DNA of 64,000 bases, taken from contig NW_026515530.1 in the NCBI RefSeq assembly GCF_014898815.1, positions 1-64,000 on the forward strand. Reading direction: 5' to 3'. Shown in pieces: positions 1-11,200 of this stretch. Position numbers and translations under genes: made by a program. The notes below the pieces were generated by a model, which was not told where the DNA came from, searched no databases, and worked only from the letters and a program-made list of their open reading frames with translations. Source of the DNA: Panonychus citri. Taxonomy: Eukaryota; Arthropoda; Arachnida; Trombidiformes; Tetranychidae. Numbering within the stretch: the first letter of the stretch is position 1; each line of letters starts with the position of its first letter.

Positions 1-598
1 ATTCATTAAGGATAACACTATTGGCCAATGTATCTATGAATGAATCACTTTCTTCTTGAATTGTTGAATTGATCAATTTCCACCAAGATTGACGATTATT
101 CAATAGATCGGGTATCATTTCTGGTTCCTTTTCCAAATTATCAGTGATGAATTGACTTGGTAAAATGGTGAATACTCTCGAGTTAACTGGAAATGATTGA
201 TGGAGAAAATTTTTCTTATTCTTCTTGAAAAACATTGAATAATCATTCAGTTTAATTAAACAATATCGATGAGATTTAAGACAATATTTGTAAATTTTGT
301 CAATCGGAGAGTCTAAAATCTGCTCCATCAAACCTTTAGAAATAAACTCTAATTTTTTTGTTGTATCCTCAAGTAAAATACAACTTTCAGCGTAAAGATT
401 TTCATCTTTTATCATCGTTTCAAATGAATCAAATGAACTTTGATAAAATTGGCCAGTTAATTTATCATCTGTAAGGATGGTTGATGTTTTCGTTGTTGAA
501 TAGTTGAGTTTACTGTTAATGGAAGATGAAAAAAACAATTGTCGAGAAAAAAGACATCCACCAATTCGCCAGCAATTGATTGGAAACATTCTCAACAT
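1..598 (-). CDS. Unidentified protein, 5' part, possible mitochondrial presequence (runs off left edge)
   Basis: On the minus strand an ATG at 598 opens a frame with no stop down to base 1, giving about 199 residues, so the gene continues outside the window. The first 45 or so residues are rich in Arg, Ser and Thr, contain no acidic residue and start MLRMFPINCWRIGGC, which resembles a mitochondrial targeting sequence. The rest is acidic and mixed, with KIYKYCLKSHRYCLIKLNDY in the middle, and I do not recognise a family. No splice donor is needed in the visible part. The start lies about 690 bp from the divergent TFPT-like gene, so the two probably share an intergenic promoter. Coding status rests on the long open frame and codon-like composition; function is unknown. 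Confidence 0.6.
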   Translation of the reverse strand, partial: MLRMFPINCWRIGGCLFSRQLFFSSSINSKLNYSTTKTSTILTDDKLTGQFYQSSFDSFETMIKDENLYAESCILLEDTTKKLEFISKGLMEQILDSPIDKIYKYCLKSHRYCLIKLNDYSMFFKKNKKNFLHQSFPVNSRVFTILPSQFITDNLEKEPEMIPDLLNNRQSWWKLINSTIQEESDSFIDTLANSVILNE

Positions 599-1287
599 AC
601 ACAAAAAAAACTAATTCCCAATATTTAAACAAACCACAATAACTAATTAAAGAAAAAGATAATTAAATTGTAAAAAAAACAACAAAAAATTTTCCATTCA
701 AAGGTAAACCATGTGTAGATTATCACGTGATGAGAACATAACATCAGCTGAGATTTTATTTTCCATCAATAAATGACTTCAATTATCTCAAAGAAAATAC
801 AGCCAACTAGCTCTCTAATTAATAAACTATTCGAAATGTCAAATAAAACAATTAATGGAGAGAAACATTAAATTACTAATTAGGCAACATGATTAAATTA
901 AATTCTCAATTCAAATTTAGTGATAAAAGAATAGCGATGAGAGCGCCATCTGTCTGTGAGAATAGAAAATTGAAAAAATTCTTTTCTCATTTTGTTTACT
1001 TTTTTCATCTGATGTTTACCTTTTTTCTTAATTGATGGATTAATTTGAGGAATTACATTTTTTGTCCGATTAATGTTTTGATTTATTAATTCTTTTTAAT
1101 TTGTTAACCTTTGTGTCTCTTTTTTTCCTTTGTTCAAATAGGTTTTATTCAATTAGAACTTTAATTTGAAGGGTATTTCCGTCCGGTTTCTCTCTACATC
1201 CAGATTGATTTCTGTTTTGGTCTAGAAGAGAGAAAGTTGAGTTTCATGGTTTCGCCAAAATCCTGATCTAATTTTGATTCACTCATA
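599..1287. other. Divergent intergenic region (shared promoter)
   Basis: This stretch separates two genes transcribed away from each other. It is AT-rich and no open frame looks coding. It holds the AGCGCCATCT motif listed separately, which recurs near other gene starts in the window. Confidence 0.55.
942..951 (-). promoter_or_regulatory. AGATGGCGCT motif (promoter-like)
   Basis: The minus strand reads AGATGGCGCT about 345 bp from both flanking start codons. Related sequences lie upstream of the PKNOX gene (6069-6078), RPL29 (42363-42372) and both SLU7 copies (20724-20735, 25728-25739). It resembles a YY1/Pho-type ATGGC core. The regulatory role is inference from recurrence and position. Confidence 0.35.
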
Positions 1288-1766
1288 ATGGACATTAACA
1301 TAAAACAAGAACTTGGAACTGACCAGAGTAAATCAAATCCTGAACTGTCCGATTATGATGATAATTCTTACAAAATTAAATGTGCCAAACTTAGCCAAAG
1401 GATAGACGAGTATAGAATGGAAAATGAAAGACTTCTTCATCATATTTGTCAAGTAAAGAAATTAATTGATCGCTATTCTAAACAGAAAAGGTATTATATT
1501 GACCACGATAAACATGTAACAATCAAAATTTGTTCTTAATCGAATCATATTGAAGAAGATGAAACAAAAAGCTCATCCAGTCAAGTTGTTCATTGGATAA
1601 TAATCAATCTTTCCCTTTTCAATCATCTCAAAACTTCAATCATGTTTGATTAGTTTCCTTGTTTCTATTTGATGTAATTAATATCTATCCATGTAATTGC
1701 AGTTCTATGATGAAACGATTATCGACTTACACCAATAGCAATTCAAATAGTTGGTCGGAAAATTAA
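1288..1766 (+). CDS. TFPT: TFPT-like INO80 complex subunit (two exons)
   Basis: Exons 1288-1490 and 1703-1766 join through an AAAAG/gtatta donor and an attgcag acceptor at phase 2, giving about 88 residues. After an acidic N-terminus comes a basic coiled coil, about residues 30-72 (YKIKCAKLSQRIDEYRMENE, then RLLHHICQVKKLIDRY). It continues in exon 2 as MMKRLSTY. The same order, ending in a LMKVLDSYG-like segment, is what I know from TFPT/Amida, a metazoan-specific subunit of the INO80 chromatin remodeller. Reading on without splicing gives a slightly different tail with a stop at 1539, so the spliced model is preferred because it restores the family motif. The protein is much shorter than vertebrate TFPT (about 250 aa) and is essentially the coiled coil alone. 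The assignment is probable, not certain. Confidence 0.6.
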
Positions 1767-2261
1767 ATCAATTGTGCCGAAGGATCAACATTGTAAAATA
1801 GACTCAACAACCTTTCATCTTTTCTCTGCCATCTATCAAACAATTAAGTGATATTTAAATTTTCGAAACAATCAACAATATGAAATGTTTGTAAAAATTT
1901 TCCATTCATCATTAACTGTCCGAAATTAATTGATCTTCAACCCAATTAACACGAACCATTGAATCAATTGAATGTTTTAACCGAATCAAAAAAGTGAAAG
2001 TTAAGTCAAGGTAAAGTTCAATTCTAATTAATGTAAGTTAATTTGAACGGAAATTACCTGTGGTTTTAATTACAATTAGGTGTTACCCTGACAAACTAAA
2101 TACAATAGAAAATAATTACAATTCAAACAATTTGGTTTAGTTTTCACTCGAAATTTTAATTCATCAGTTTATCAACAATTAACTTTTGATTTTCCTTAAA
2201 GCATCTTCATTGATTAAATTACTTTTTCTTTCATTTTGAAGTTATCGTTACACTGGACAAC
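1767..2261. other. Intergenic region, no feature recognised
   Basis: AT-rich spacer between two co-directional genes. It presumably contains the 3'UTR of the TFPT-like gene and the promoter of the chitin-binding gene. I see no RNA gene or repeat. Confidence 0.5.
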
Positions 2262-3319
2262 ATGAATTTCTCAATGTTTAATTTTTTCCATATTCTTTTA
2301 ATTCTCAACTGTTTAGATTCCATTCAACTAATTGACTATCAAAAAAGTGATTTAAATTTACCTCAAACTTCAAAATTACTTAATCAATTGACCAAAAAAG
2401 CTGAAGATCTACAACAATCACCTACAACTGATTCATTAATCCATTCAGTTTCTCCTGATCATTATGACCATTGGTCACCTGAGATGGACAGTTACTTCAC
2501 TCATCATCCAGAATCATCAGCTCACCAATATTATAATTTTCATTCTGAACGAAGCAATTTAATGGAACCATTAGAAGACAATCTTGATTACGTTGATGAT
2601 TTACCAGATGAAATACCAACCGGAGAAATTAAATATTCAGATAATATGAATTTAGAAGATGAAGATGTAACAGAAACTGATGGCGAAGACGATGAACTTG
2701 TTTTAAGTAATTTCCACAAGACAATTGACAACTCAGGTAAGAATTAGCCACTCAAAGTGCCTTAATTGTTGATGATTAACGACAATTATTTCCCTGAAAA
2801 AATTAGGAAACAATTGGAGCATTTATGATGATAATTATTCTGTTTCTGATTTTCGATGTTCCAATAAAATCTATGCTGGTTATTATGCTGATGTTCAATC
2901 AAATTGCCAGGTATGTACGAAGACACTCAGTTGATTATCATCGCAATCTAATTAAAAAACTTTTTCTTATGTTCATTTAGGTTTGGCATCTATGTGAATC
3001 TAATGGTCGCCATCATACATTTACTTGTCCAAATGAAACTTTATTCAATCAATTGTATCGAGTTTGTGATTGGTGGTATAATGTTGATTGTCCTAAATCA
3101 AGGGAATATTATCACATGAATCGTGATCATGGTTTAATTAATCATCATGATTCAAATTCTCGTTCACGTCCATCATCAACACCAACAACAATTTCTCAAC
3201 AATCAGGTGAAGGAGATTATAATATACAAACAATTGATATAAACGACGAACCGATAGTTGATGATGAACAATTAATCCTCGGAACACAAAGGAGATCGAC
3301 AATTAAATCACCTAATTAA
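2262..3319 (+). CDS. Secreted protein with one chitin-binding type 2 (CBM14/peritrophin-A) domain
   Basis: Three exons (2262-2736, 2807-2910, 2981-3319) with canonical junctions and matching phases encode about 305 residues. The N-terminus MNFSMFNFFHILLILNCLDS is a signal peptide. Residues about 25-160 are acidic, Ser/His-rich and without cysteine. The CBM14 domain spans exons 2 and 3 and has six cysteines: FRCSNKIYAGYYADVQSNCQ, then VWHLC, TFTCPNETLFNQ and the family hallmark VCDWWYNVDC. The tail is a hydrophilic linker. Proteins with this fold bind chitin in arthropod cuticle or peritrophic matrix. The long acidic region ahead of a single domain is less usual and suggests a cuticle or matrix linker. 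The domain call is firm; substrate and tissue are inference. Confidence 0.85.
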
Positions 3320-3852
3320 CCAACATCGTTCATCTTTAATTTATATATTTCTAATTCTTAAACATCAACAACTCAACAAATTTTTGTATCATCAACTAAT
3401 CCAGAGAATCTATTTTTGATATGATTAAATGTAAACCAATTCAATAAGTTAATTCAGTTAGAATTTTCAATTTTTTCTCTTTATTTCAATTCATTGGAAT
3501 GGAGTTTGAAGATTTAATTTCGTTTTTGGGATTTAACTTTGTACAGATGAAGAAGATGATTAAAGTGATGCATCCATATCAATGGTGATAAATGATTAAA
3601 TTGAATAATTAAGACTAAAAACAAAGAAGAGTATTGATTAGTTGACTATTAATGAAATGGTACATTAGATAAAAATTGTGTTTTCAATTTGAACACAAAC
3701 ACTTGAACAAGTTAATTGTTTCTCTTTTTGTTAACAATTAACTGTTCTGAGTCCTAAATGAGTATCATCTTTGAGATTTGGTTAATATATTAGAATACAT
3801 GATCGGTGGTAAATTAGAATTAAATTAATTTTGGTTAATTACTGATTCAATT
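3320..3852. other. Intergenic region between convergent genes
   Basis: AT-rich DNA containing the 3' ends of the chitin-binding gene (+) and the PKNOX gene (-). No coding signal beyond these genes is seen. Confidence 0.5.
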
Positions 3853-5650
3853 TCAACTTAAATATCGTGTTGAGGTTGTTGTCGTTGATTGTTCAGTTGA
3901 TCCTGAGACTTTGTCAATTGTATTGGAAATTGGAAGAGACCAATTTTTTTGTGAACTTTTGGTTCCATTGGAAGTTTTTAACTTTTTCACCGAATTTGTT
4001 TCCTTCATGTTTATTGATTGATTACCAGTGTTACTTGAATTGTTTATCTCTGGATTCGTTTCACTTGTACTGTTGTTATTTATATTTGCAGAATCGAGCA
4101 TCGGTTGTAAGATCCTTCTTCGTGCATTGATAAACCAATTGTTCACTTGGAGAAGAGTTAAATTTGTTTGAGCTGCAATCGATCGTTTTTCGTCTTCGGT
4201 TGGATATGGATGCTAATTGTTTAGTTAATAATAGAGAAATTAATGAGATATTTTCATGATAATCACTTGATGTACAAATGATTAACTGATATTCTTACCA
4301 CAATGTGTTGGAATAGCCAAGATCGCATTACCGAAGTCGCTTGTTTTGGTAGAATTCCTCTTTTCTGGTTTCGCTTTTGAGCAACATTCGAAGCCTCATC
4401 ACTGAGGTCACCTTCGGTGCCACTGTCGATTCGATAAGTTAAATTTAAAGGTTTATTTGCTCCATTATCTTGAGGTTGATTTTCCGTTGATTTCTCTTTA
4501 TCTGGATCTTTGGTTTTCTCTTCAGATTGTTGTTGTTTATATTTCGATTGATTTTGTTGATGTGTTTGTTTGTTTTTTGTGAGATCTTGTGCAATTGCTG
4601 TTTGAAAATCTGTTAATTGTAACAATTGATGGAAAAGAGAAAAAAAACATAAGATTATCAGATTAATTTTCTAATTGTCATTATCTCGTTTGGTAAATTA
4701 CCAGTTGGCACTGAGTTACTGGGATCATTGAAGGAATAATTTGAAGGACCAGAGGAACATTCATCTGATGAAGACGAAGAGCAGGAAGAATTATCAAAGG
4801 AACCATGTAAACTTGATGTTCCACGTAATAGATTTTCTGAATTCATTTTAGTTCGCAAGCAATTGATGTATCTGAAACAGAAGTCTTTACATAAATCTTG
4901 AACTTTTTCCAGCTCCAGTAAGTGGATCCTAAGAACTTGAATTGCTTTGATCATCTACAAGTACGAAAAAGCAAACAAAATAAATGATCTCAATGATTGT
5001 TAATATAATCAATCAAACAATTTGAATATAAACAAACACATGACAGAGCAAAGATTTTAAACTGACCAGATTATCCACTTCAGGATTTTCACCTAAAATT
5101 AATCCCTCATCACCAAGTTTACTTTCTATTGCTGCTCTTAATTCACTATTAAATGTTTCTCCGGAAGCAAATGGTTCATCATTAACACCTAATGTCGCTG
5201 TTGCAATTTCACATTTCTCCAACAATAGAGCTGCAATTGTAAGAAATAGACAATTAGAATGGTTGACTAGTTGACCAATCAACGAGAAATTAAATTCATA
5301 TGAATGAACAAAGGCACAAGTTGAATGTTAATATTACCTAAAAGTGGATACAATGGATGCTTGTAAAGTTGATTTTTGTAATTATCAAACTGAGCAATAT
5401 CTTTGATTAAATGTTCATCGTGTTGAATTGGTAAATCATCAGCAGGATTATCACTGGTTTCTTTCTGATTGGGTGAACTATTTGGCTTGTCAATCAGTTG
5501 ATTATCCTCTCCATTATCTCCACTAGATTTGTCCTCACAATTTGCATATTCCTCTGTTTCTTTCAATTCTCTATGTGAATTGTTTTCCCTTTCAAATTCA
5601 TCTTCATCTTCATCAGACAAACAGTCCGAAGAAATATCAGGCGGATTCAT
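3853..5650 (-). CDS. PKNOX: PKNOX/PREP TALE homeodomain transcription factor
   Basis: Five exons (5650-5338, 5230-5067, 4954-4702, 4609-4299, 4212-3853) splice in frame to about 466 residues; human PKNOX1 is 436. The ATG at 5650 is preceded by an in-frame TAA. After an acidic start comes the MEINOX domain: YKHPLYPLL, then LLLEKCE, then VDNL/MIKAIQVLRIHLLELE across a splice site, then LCKDFCFRYI and LRTKMNSENLL. The TALE homeodomain (about residues 325-390) reads KRGILPKQATSVMRSWLFQH, HPYPTEDEKR, then VNNWFINARRRILQPML. RRILQPML and the LPKQAT start match PREP rather than MEIS/Homothorax (RRIVQPMI). Such proteins bind DNA with PBC-class partners such as Extradenticle. Family confidence is high. 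Confidence 0.93.
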
Positions 5651-6296
5651 ACGTTCGATTTAAAGAAAAAAAACACAAATTAATCACGAACAACAAATCA
5701 ATTAGATGAATTAAAATTTCGATCAACCAAAATAAAAATTGAATAAGAGAGCAAATGAGAAAATCTATCAAAGGTAAGTGATGATATTGAGATGTTGTTG
5801 ATTGGAAATCGGACTCAAGTTGGACATCATCCAGAGAGAAGGAAACAAATAACATCAAACCATTCGATCATTTCCACTAAATTCCAACACTTGGATAATC
5901 TACCAAAAGTCAATCTATTCACCAACAAATAAACTCAATTAAATTAAACGTTAATCCGGTTAACATAATTAACCAATAATGAGAAACAATTAACTGAACA
6001 ATATCGAGAAGCATCAACAATAAAAATCTAACAGAAAAGAATTTCCAATTAACTCAAACATCGACTCATAGATGGAGCTCATTTTCTCCAAACGGAGAAA
6101 TTAATTAATTTTTAATTCCAATTGATTAATGGTAAGTAAAATTAACATTTTCGCTTTTTTATTGCAAATTTAGCTTATTATAAAGTGTATTTCTAAATTT
6201 TTCTTAAAGCAATTTAATTGCTCTTAATGGTATCATCATTTACAGTCGTCGAATTTACTTTTTAAGTTGTTTGTTCAATAGTTTCGAGTAAATGTT
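5651..6296. other. Intergenic region upstream of PKNOX
   Basis: It holds the 5' flank of PKNOX and the 3' flank of NME6, both minus-strand genes. A copy of the AGATGG-type motif lies at 6069-6078. Nothing else is recognised. Confidence 0.5.
6069..6078 (+). promoter_or_regulatory. AGATGGAGCT motif (promoter-like)
   Basis: AGATGGAGCT about 420 bp upstream of the PKNOX start codon. It has the same core as the motif upstream of RPL29, but the opposite orientation relative to the gene. Role inferred. Confidence 0.25.
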
Positions 6297-7114
6297 TTAA
6301 TTAGCATTTTCCATTCTATTTTCTCCTTTCAATTCGTGGACACAATAAATTGGATCAAATGTAATTAACTTTGATCGATTGATGAAAAAATTTTCCTCTT
6401 TTTGTCTCCACTGGTCAATTGAAAAATCTTTAAAGTAAAAAGCGATCTCTTCAAGAGCTGAATCTTCAGAATCGGAGCCATGAACGGCATTTCTTGTATC
6501 TGTTAATCCATATAAGCCACGGATCGTATTTGGTGCTTCATAAACTGCTCTAGAAAGTGTTATTAATAAAAAAGAAATCAATATATTTAAACAATCAATC
6601 AATTGGAATGAAAATTAATCACAAAGATTTTTATACCTGTAAACCTTTGTTGGTCCCATGATGGATCTCCAGTGTTTAATAGCATTGGGATGAGCCAAAA
6701 TATGAGCCCAAATGGGTCCACTTGACATAAAGGTAACCAAACGATGGAAGAAAAATTTATCTAATAATCAAAAATTGTTAATTCACCAACAATTACGATC
6801 CGAATCAATCTCAACGAGGTTTACCTTTATGTTGATGATAGAAACTCTCAGCATCAGCTTGATCCAATTTGCAACATCGAGATCGAATAAAGTAAAATCC
6901 TTTTCTGCAAATTAGATTTCTGAGATCCTAGAACAATCAAAAAGCACAAATTAAACCAAATAAAAAGTTAAAAAACAAAACAATTAAATCAAATCAACAA
7001 ATTAAAAATCAACATAAGAAAAAAACTAACAATTGTTTTACAAGCGATCGGAGTTATATCGGGTTTGATTAGACAAAGAGTTAATTGTAACCTCGCACCG
7101 ATTGTCGAGACCAT
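6297..7114 (-). CDS. NME6: Nucleoside diphosphate kinase family member 6 (NME6)
   Basis: Four exons (7114-7031, 6927-6825, 6760-6637, 6549-6297) join with consistent phases to give about 187 residues, close to human NME6. Exon 1 carries LTLCLIKPD, the NDK N-terminal signature. Later exons give KFFFHRLVTFMSSGPIWAHI, IMGPTKVYR and APNTIRGLYGLTDTRNAVHG. His127 is the catalytic histidine that becomes phosphorylated. The insertion in the C-terminal half (SDSEDSALEEIAFYF) is typical of group II NDKs. The family transfers phosphate between nucleoside tri- and diphosphates; NME6 is generally weakly active alone and is reported as mitochondrial. The ATG at 7114 is preferred because the NDK fold begins nine residues later. 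No obvious presequence is present. Confidence 0.93.
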
Positions 7115-8231
7115 TTTGACCAATCAATCATTCAAATTAACTAAATTAAATTAAAAAAGAAAAACAATTAAAAACAACAACAAATTTCAATCACACTTGA
7201 GATTCTTACACATGGTAAACATAAATCTCCACTGGATAAGCTCCTCCCCTTTTTCTTTCTTTTTTCTCTTTCTTGCTCCATGTGATCAGTTTTCTATTTT
7301 TTTCTGTCACTGTTTTCATTTCTGTTGATGTTGAGTTGGTTTCTTTTTAATAACAATTAACCACTCAACCAGATTAATTGTAATCAAATTTAATATTCAA
7401 TTTTCTTCCTTGGTTACAGAAAAGTTGATTACTTGTATCATCAAATTGTTAATGTGTTAAAGGTTATAAATCGTAACATTGTGATAATCAATTTGTAGAA
7501 AAGAAAATTTTTTTTCTCTTTTTTTTCTATTCTCTTGTAATGAACATCATCATCATCTATGATTTTATAATTGATCTGCTCCTGTAGTCTCACACACTCT
7601 TCAGCTTATTTTCACCTTTGGATTGAACAATTTAATCGTTCATTAATGGTAATACTTGACTTGTTCTCTCCCTATTTCTCCTGTGGTGATTATATCATAA
7701 TTGTTAATCAATTTGGTAAAATGATTGATTATCTAAGCTTTTCCTTTGTCAACAACAACAACAGAAAATAATCATTATCATTGTAACATCAGAAAGCCGG
7801 GATTCTTTTTTTTCCTGTTGATTGTTTCAATTTTCCTGATGATGATAAAACAAAATCATCGGTGTTAATATCAAGCCAAAGTTATAATAATCAGGATGAT
7901 AATGAAATTACTTATTGGATGATTGAAACTGTTGGAGATTTTGATTTCTATCATAAGCTGAATTTACCAATTTCTTGATTCTTAAATTTTTCTATCTCAT
8001 TGATTTGGATCATTTCATGGAAATACAATTCACCTTGGTTCTGATTATGTGATAATTATATGCAAAAGGCGATTACAAAAGGACGAAACACTTTTAGTCA
8101 TCATTTTGTTTTGATTTTTCTTCTTCTCTTCTATTGTTTTACTTTTCTTCTCATCTAAATTGTTTCCTATTTCAGTGGTGATCTTTTTTTTTCATATCTT
8201 CAGCCATCACATCATAGAGGAATAATTTAAC
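7115..8231. other. Divergent intergenic region between NME6 and pecanex
   Basis: About 1.1 kb separates two divergent starts. A strong acceptor-like sequence, tgtttcctatttcag, ends near 8175, so pecanex may have a 5'UTR intron in this region. Short open frames here show no conserved motif and I do not call them. Confidence 0.45.
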
Positions 8232-11200
8232 ATGGGAAGCCAATTATTGTCCATATTACGACAAGGAGTTTGGGCTAGTCTCACCGGTGGATGGTATTAT
8301 GACCAGAAGCAATCACATTTCTCTAACCTTTTTCACCTTTACATTTGGTTATTGTTATTATGTCTTCCCTTGGCCATAGAGCTTTGTGTTAAAAGTTATC
8401 TTTATCCCTCGGATCATGTAATCATATGGTCTCTCTACTGTCTCATAATCGCTTCCATGTTTACACTGATAAAATTTGTAAATGCTTATCTTCATCACCT
8501 CTTTGACTCAGGTGAATATGTTATTGAAGAAGAGGCCACAAGCCCCAATGATGATGATGAAGAAGAAGAAGGCATCACCGATGGTGCAGATAAAATTGAT
8601 GATAAAGAAGGTGATAAAAGTAGTATATGTTATCAGTCCTTCGATGATACCAGTAAAACCCTCAACATTGAGACTTCATCGGACACTTCAAAAGCTTGTG
8701 ATATTTTCGTACATAATAATGGTACTGCTGGTCAACATGAGCACAGTTTATCCAATCGTAGTAATCGAGGTTCAACGGAAAGACCTTTAGTAACAATTTC
8801 TTATACTCGTAGCTCCGGTAAATCAGTGAATAGGACAACAAGTGATTCAGATCATGGGGCAACCACGTCAGGAGCTTCTGTTGTTGTCTACCAATCTTTG
8901 GGGGTTACTGGAGATCTAACCTCATCTCCATCAACAAGTCAAGCAATGGTTCCTTCATCGTCAGCTTCAATTAAGTCAAATGATGGACCACCAAGCTATT
9001 TACTAGCCAGAATCTTAGCAACACCCGGAACCCATTTAGCCAAGAGTAATGATGATAATTCTTCCGGTGCTGTTCATTTTTTTCAGGTTCGTTTTCAATC
9101 ATTTGTTTTTTAAATTCTTTACTCTTACTGAATCATGTTCTCAATTGCTCTCTCTCTCTCTCTCTCTTTTCTCTTCTAGGATGAATGTGGTAATTGGTTA
9201 ACATACATTTTCGATGAAAATAGTGACGGAACAGCTAAAGGATTGATGTCCAATGATAACAAACCTTATTTCTCTGACCCTGTCCCTTCAGCCTCAGGCA
9301 TTTCCTCGGTGAAAAGGTCAAATGTTGATAAATGGGCATCTGATTCATCTAAATCTTCAAAATCATCTGATTCATTAACTGTGATGGGAAACACTCATCC
9401 CGAAAATAGTCCTAAAGACAATACTCAACACCAGCGGCTCGCAATAGGAGAAAAATGCTCAATTACTAATACCTTTTCTCCACAATTGGAAACACAATTC
9501 TTAAGATCACCGAGTATCAATTCAATGTTTACAGAGCCAAGTAAATCTTTCAACAGTTTGAAAAAGATTGAGACATGAAAATTTTTTGTTTATCTAATTT
9601 GATTTAACCCGAATACTTTTCCATCTCTCAATTTTGTTTATTTTCCCTTCTTTAAATATACTGATTTGTTTTTTTCGTCTCTTTTTCTTCCAACTTTTAG
9701 ATGCAATCTCATTCCCTATGTCTATTAACCCGCGATTTGGTTCAAGTCCCAACATAGTCATCGCTTCTGAACGTCACGTTAGCTTCTCAACCAATCTTAA
9801 TAGTCCCGAATACGCTAACCTTTCATTCCGACTCCCGATACGATACAATGATTTCATTTCGCCAGCAAAACCCAAACAATATTATAAACTTTGGATTCCA
9901 CCTTGTATGCGATGGAGATACGTTAAGATCCGTTTTGATCGGTTAAATTTACTTACTCTCCTAGATCGTAGTTTAACTTTATTTGAACTATTTTCTTCAA
10001 TATTTCTAGCCGTTCTGGTTGCTGTTTTGGGCTCGATAATTATTGAGAAAGGTTTTTTCACTGATCTCTGGTTATTCATATTTTGCTTAGTTATCTGTTC
10101 ATCTCAATATACACTTTTGAAAAGTGTCCAACCCGATGCAGCATCACCAGCCCATGGTTATAATCGTATTATCATTTACAGTCGTCCAATTTATTTTTCA
10201 ATTGTTTGCTCAATAATTTTACTCTCTCGTTACTATTTGGATCACAATTTATCTTATTCGTTAAAATTTTACGATTTCAACTTATTGGATCCTTCGGTAA
10301 TTCGGACCATTGAAGAAGGAGCCAAAATGTTTATCCTCTCATTTCCAATCATCTTTTCGTTTGGACTCTTACCTCAAATTAATACCTTTCTCATGTATCT
10401 TATGGAGCAAATTGACATTCACATTTTCGGAGGAACCGCTTTCACCATGGGACTAACGTCAGCCTGTTATTGTATCATTCGAAGTGTTGTAATTGTCCTA
10501 GTTCTTTATGCAATTGCTTTAACATCTTTACTTCGAGTTACCAGTCGACGAAGAGCAGCAATTGGACTAACATATCACGATTATGATGTTCTTTTCTCTG
10601 TTTTCTGTGGTCTCCTCGTCTTTTTTGCATATTTCATGAGTCGACAAACCAGTGATCCAACAGTTGTTTACACTTTGATTCGTAAATATTTAATATGTGA
10701 TAGACTTTCATTCAATCGTCGTTCTAAAATAAACGGACGTCGATGTTCAGGCAGTGGAAACAATAGTTCAACAGATGATCCCGAAGGTCGACAAGAAGAA
10801 GAAGAAGAATGTGATCCCTTTGAAAAAGAATATGTAGATCCACTACCAGGGAAATTAGAGAAAACATTGTTAATTCGTTTGGAAAATGATATAATTCTTG
10901 CAATTTTGATGACAATAATTTTCTTTGCAATTCATGTCAGCACCATCTTCACTCTTCAACCTTACGTTCAGATGTCATTGGGAATTCTGGCCGTTTCATG
11001 GGGCTTCTTGTTACATTACATTTTCACCCATTTCCGTAAAGAGTTACCTTGGCAATTTTTTGCCTCACCAATTTTGAAGCCTAAAGAATATGATCAATAT
11101 GAGGTCAAAGATGAAGCGCAATTAATGTGGTTTGAGAAGTTCCAATGTTGGCTCGGGTTCATTGAGAGAAATGCAATTTATCCTTGTGTCTTTCTCAGCA

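Noticed and set aside
5637..5858. Hydrophobic minus-strand frame upstream of the PKNOX start
   Set aside because: It lies out of frame across the PKNOX 5' end and has no family motif; the ATG at 5650 has an in-frame stop before it.
7571..7771. Plus-strand open frame upstream of pecanex
   Set aside because: Low similarity to anything, hydrophobic and Ser-rich, in the region expected to be 5'UTR or promoter.
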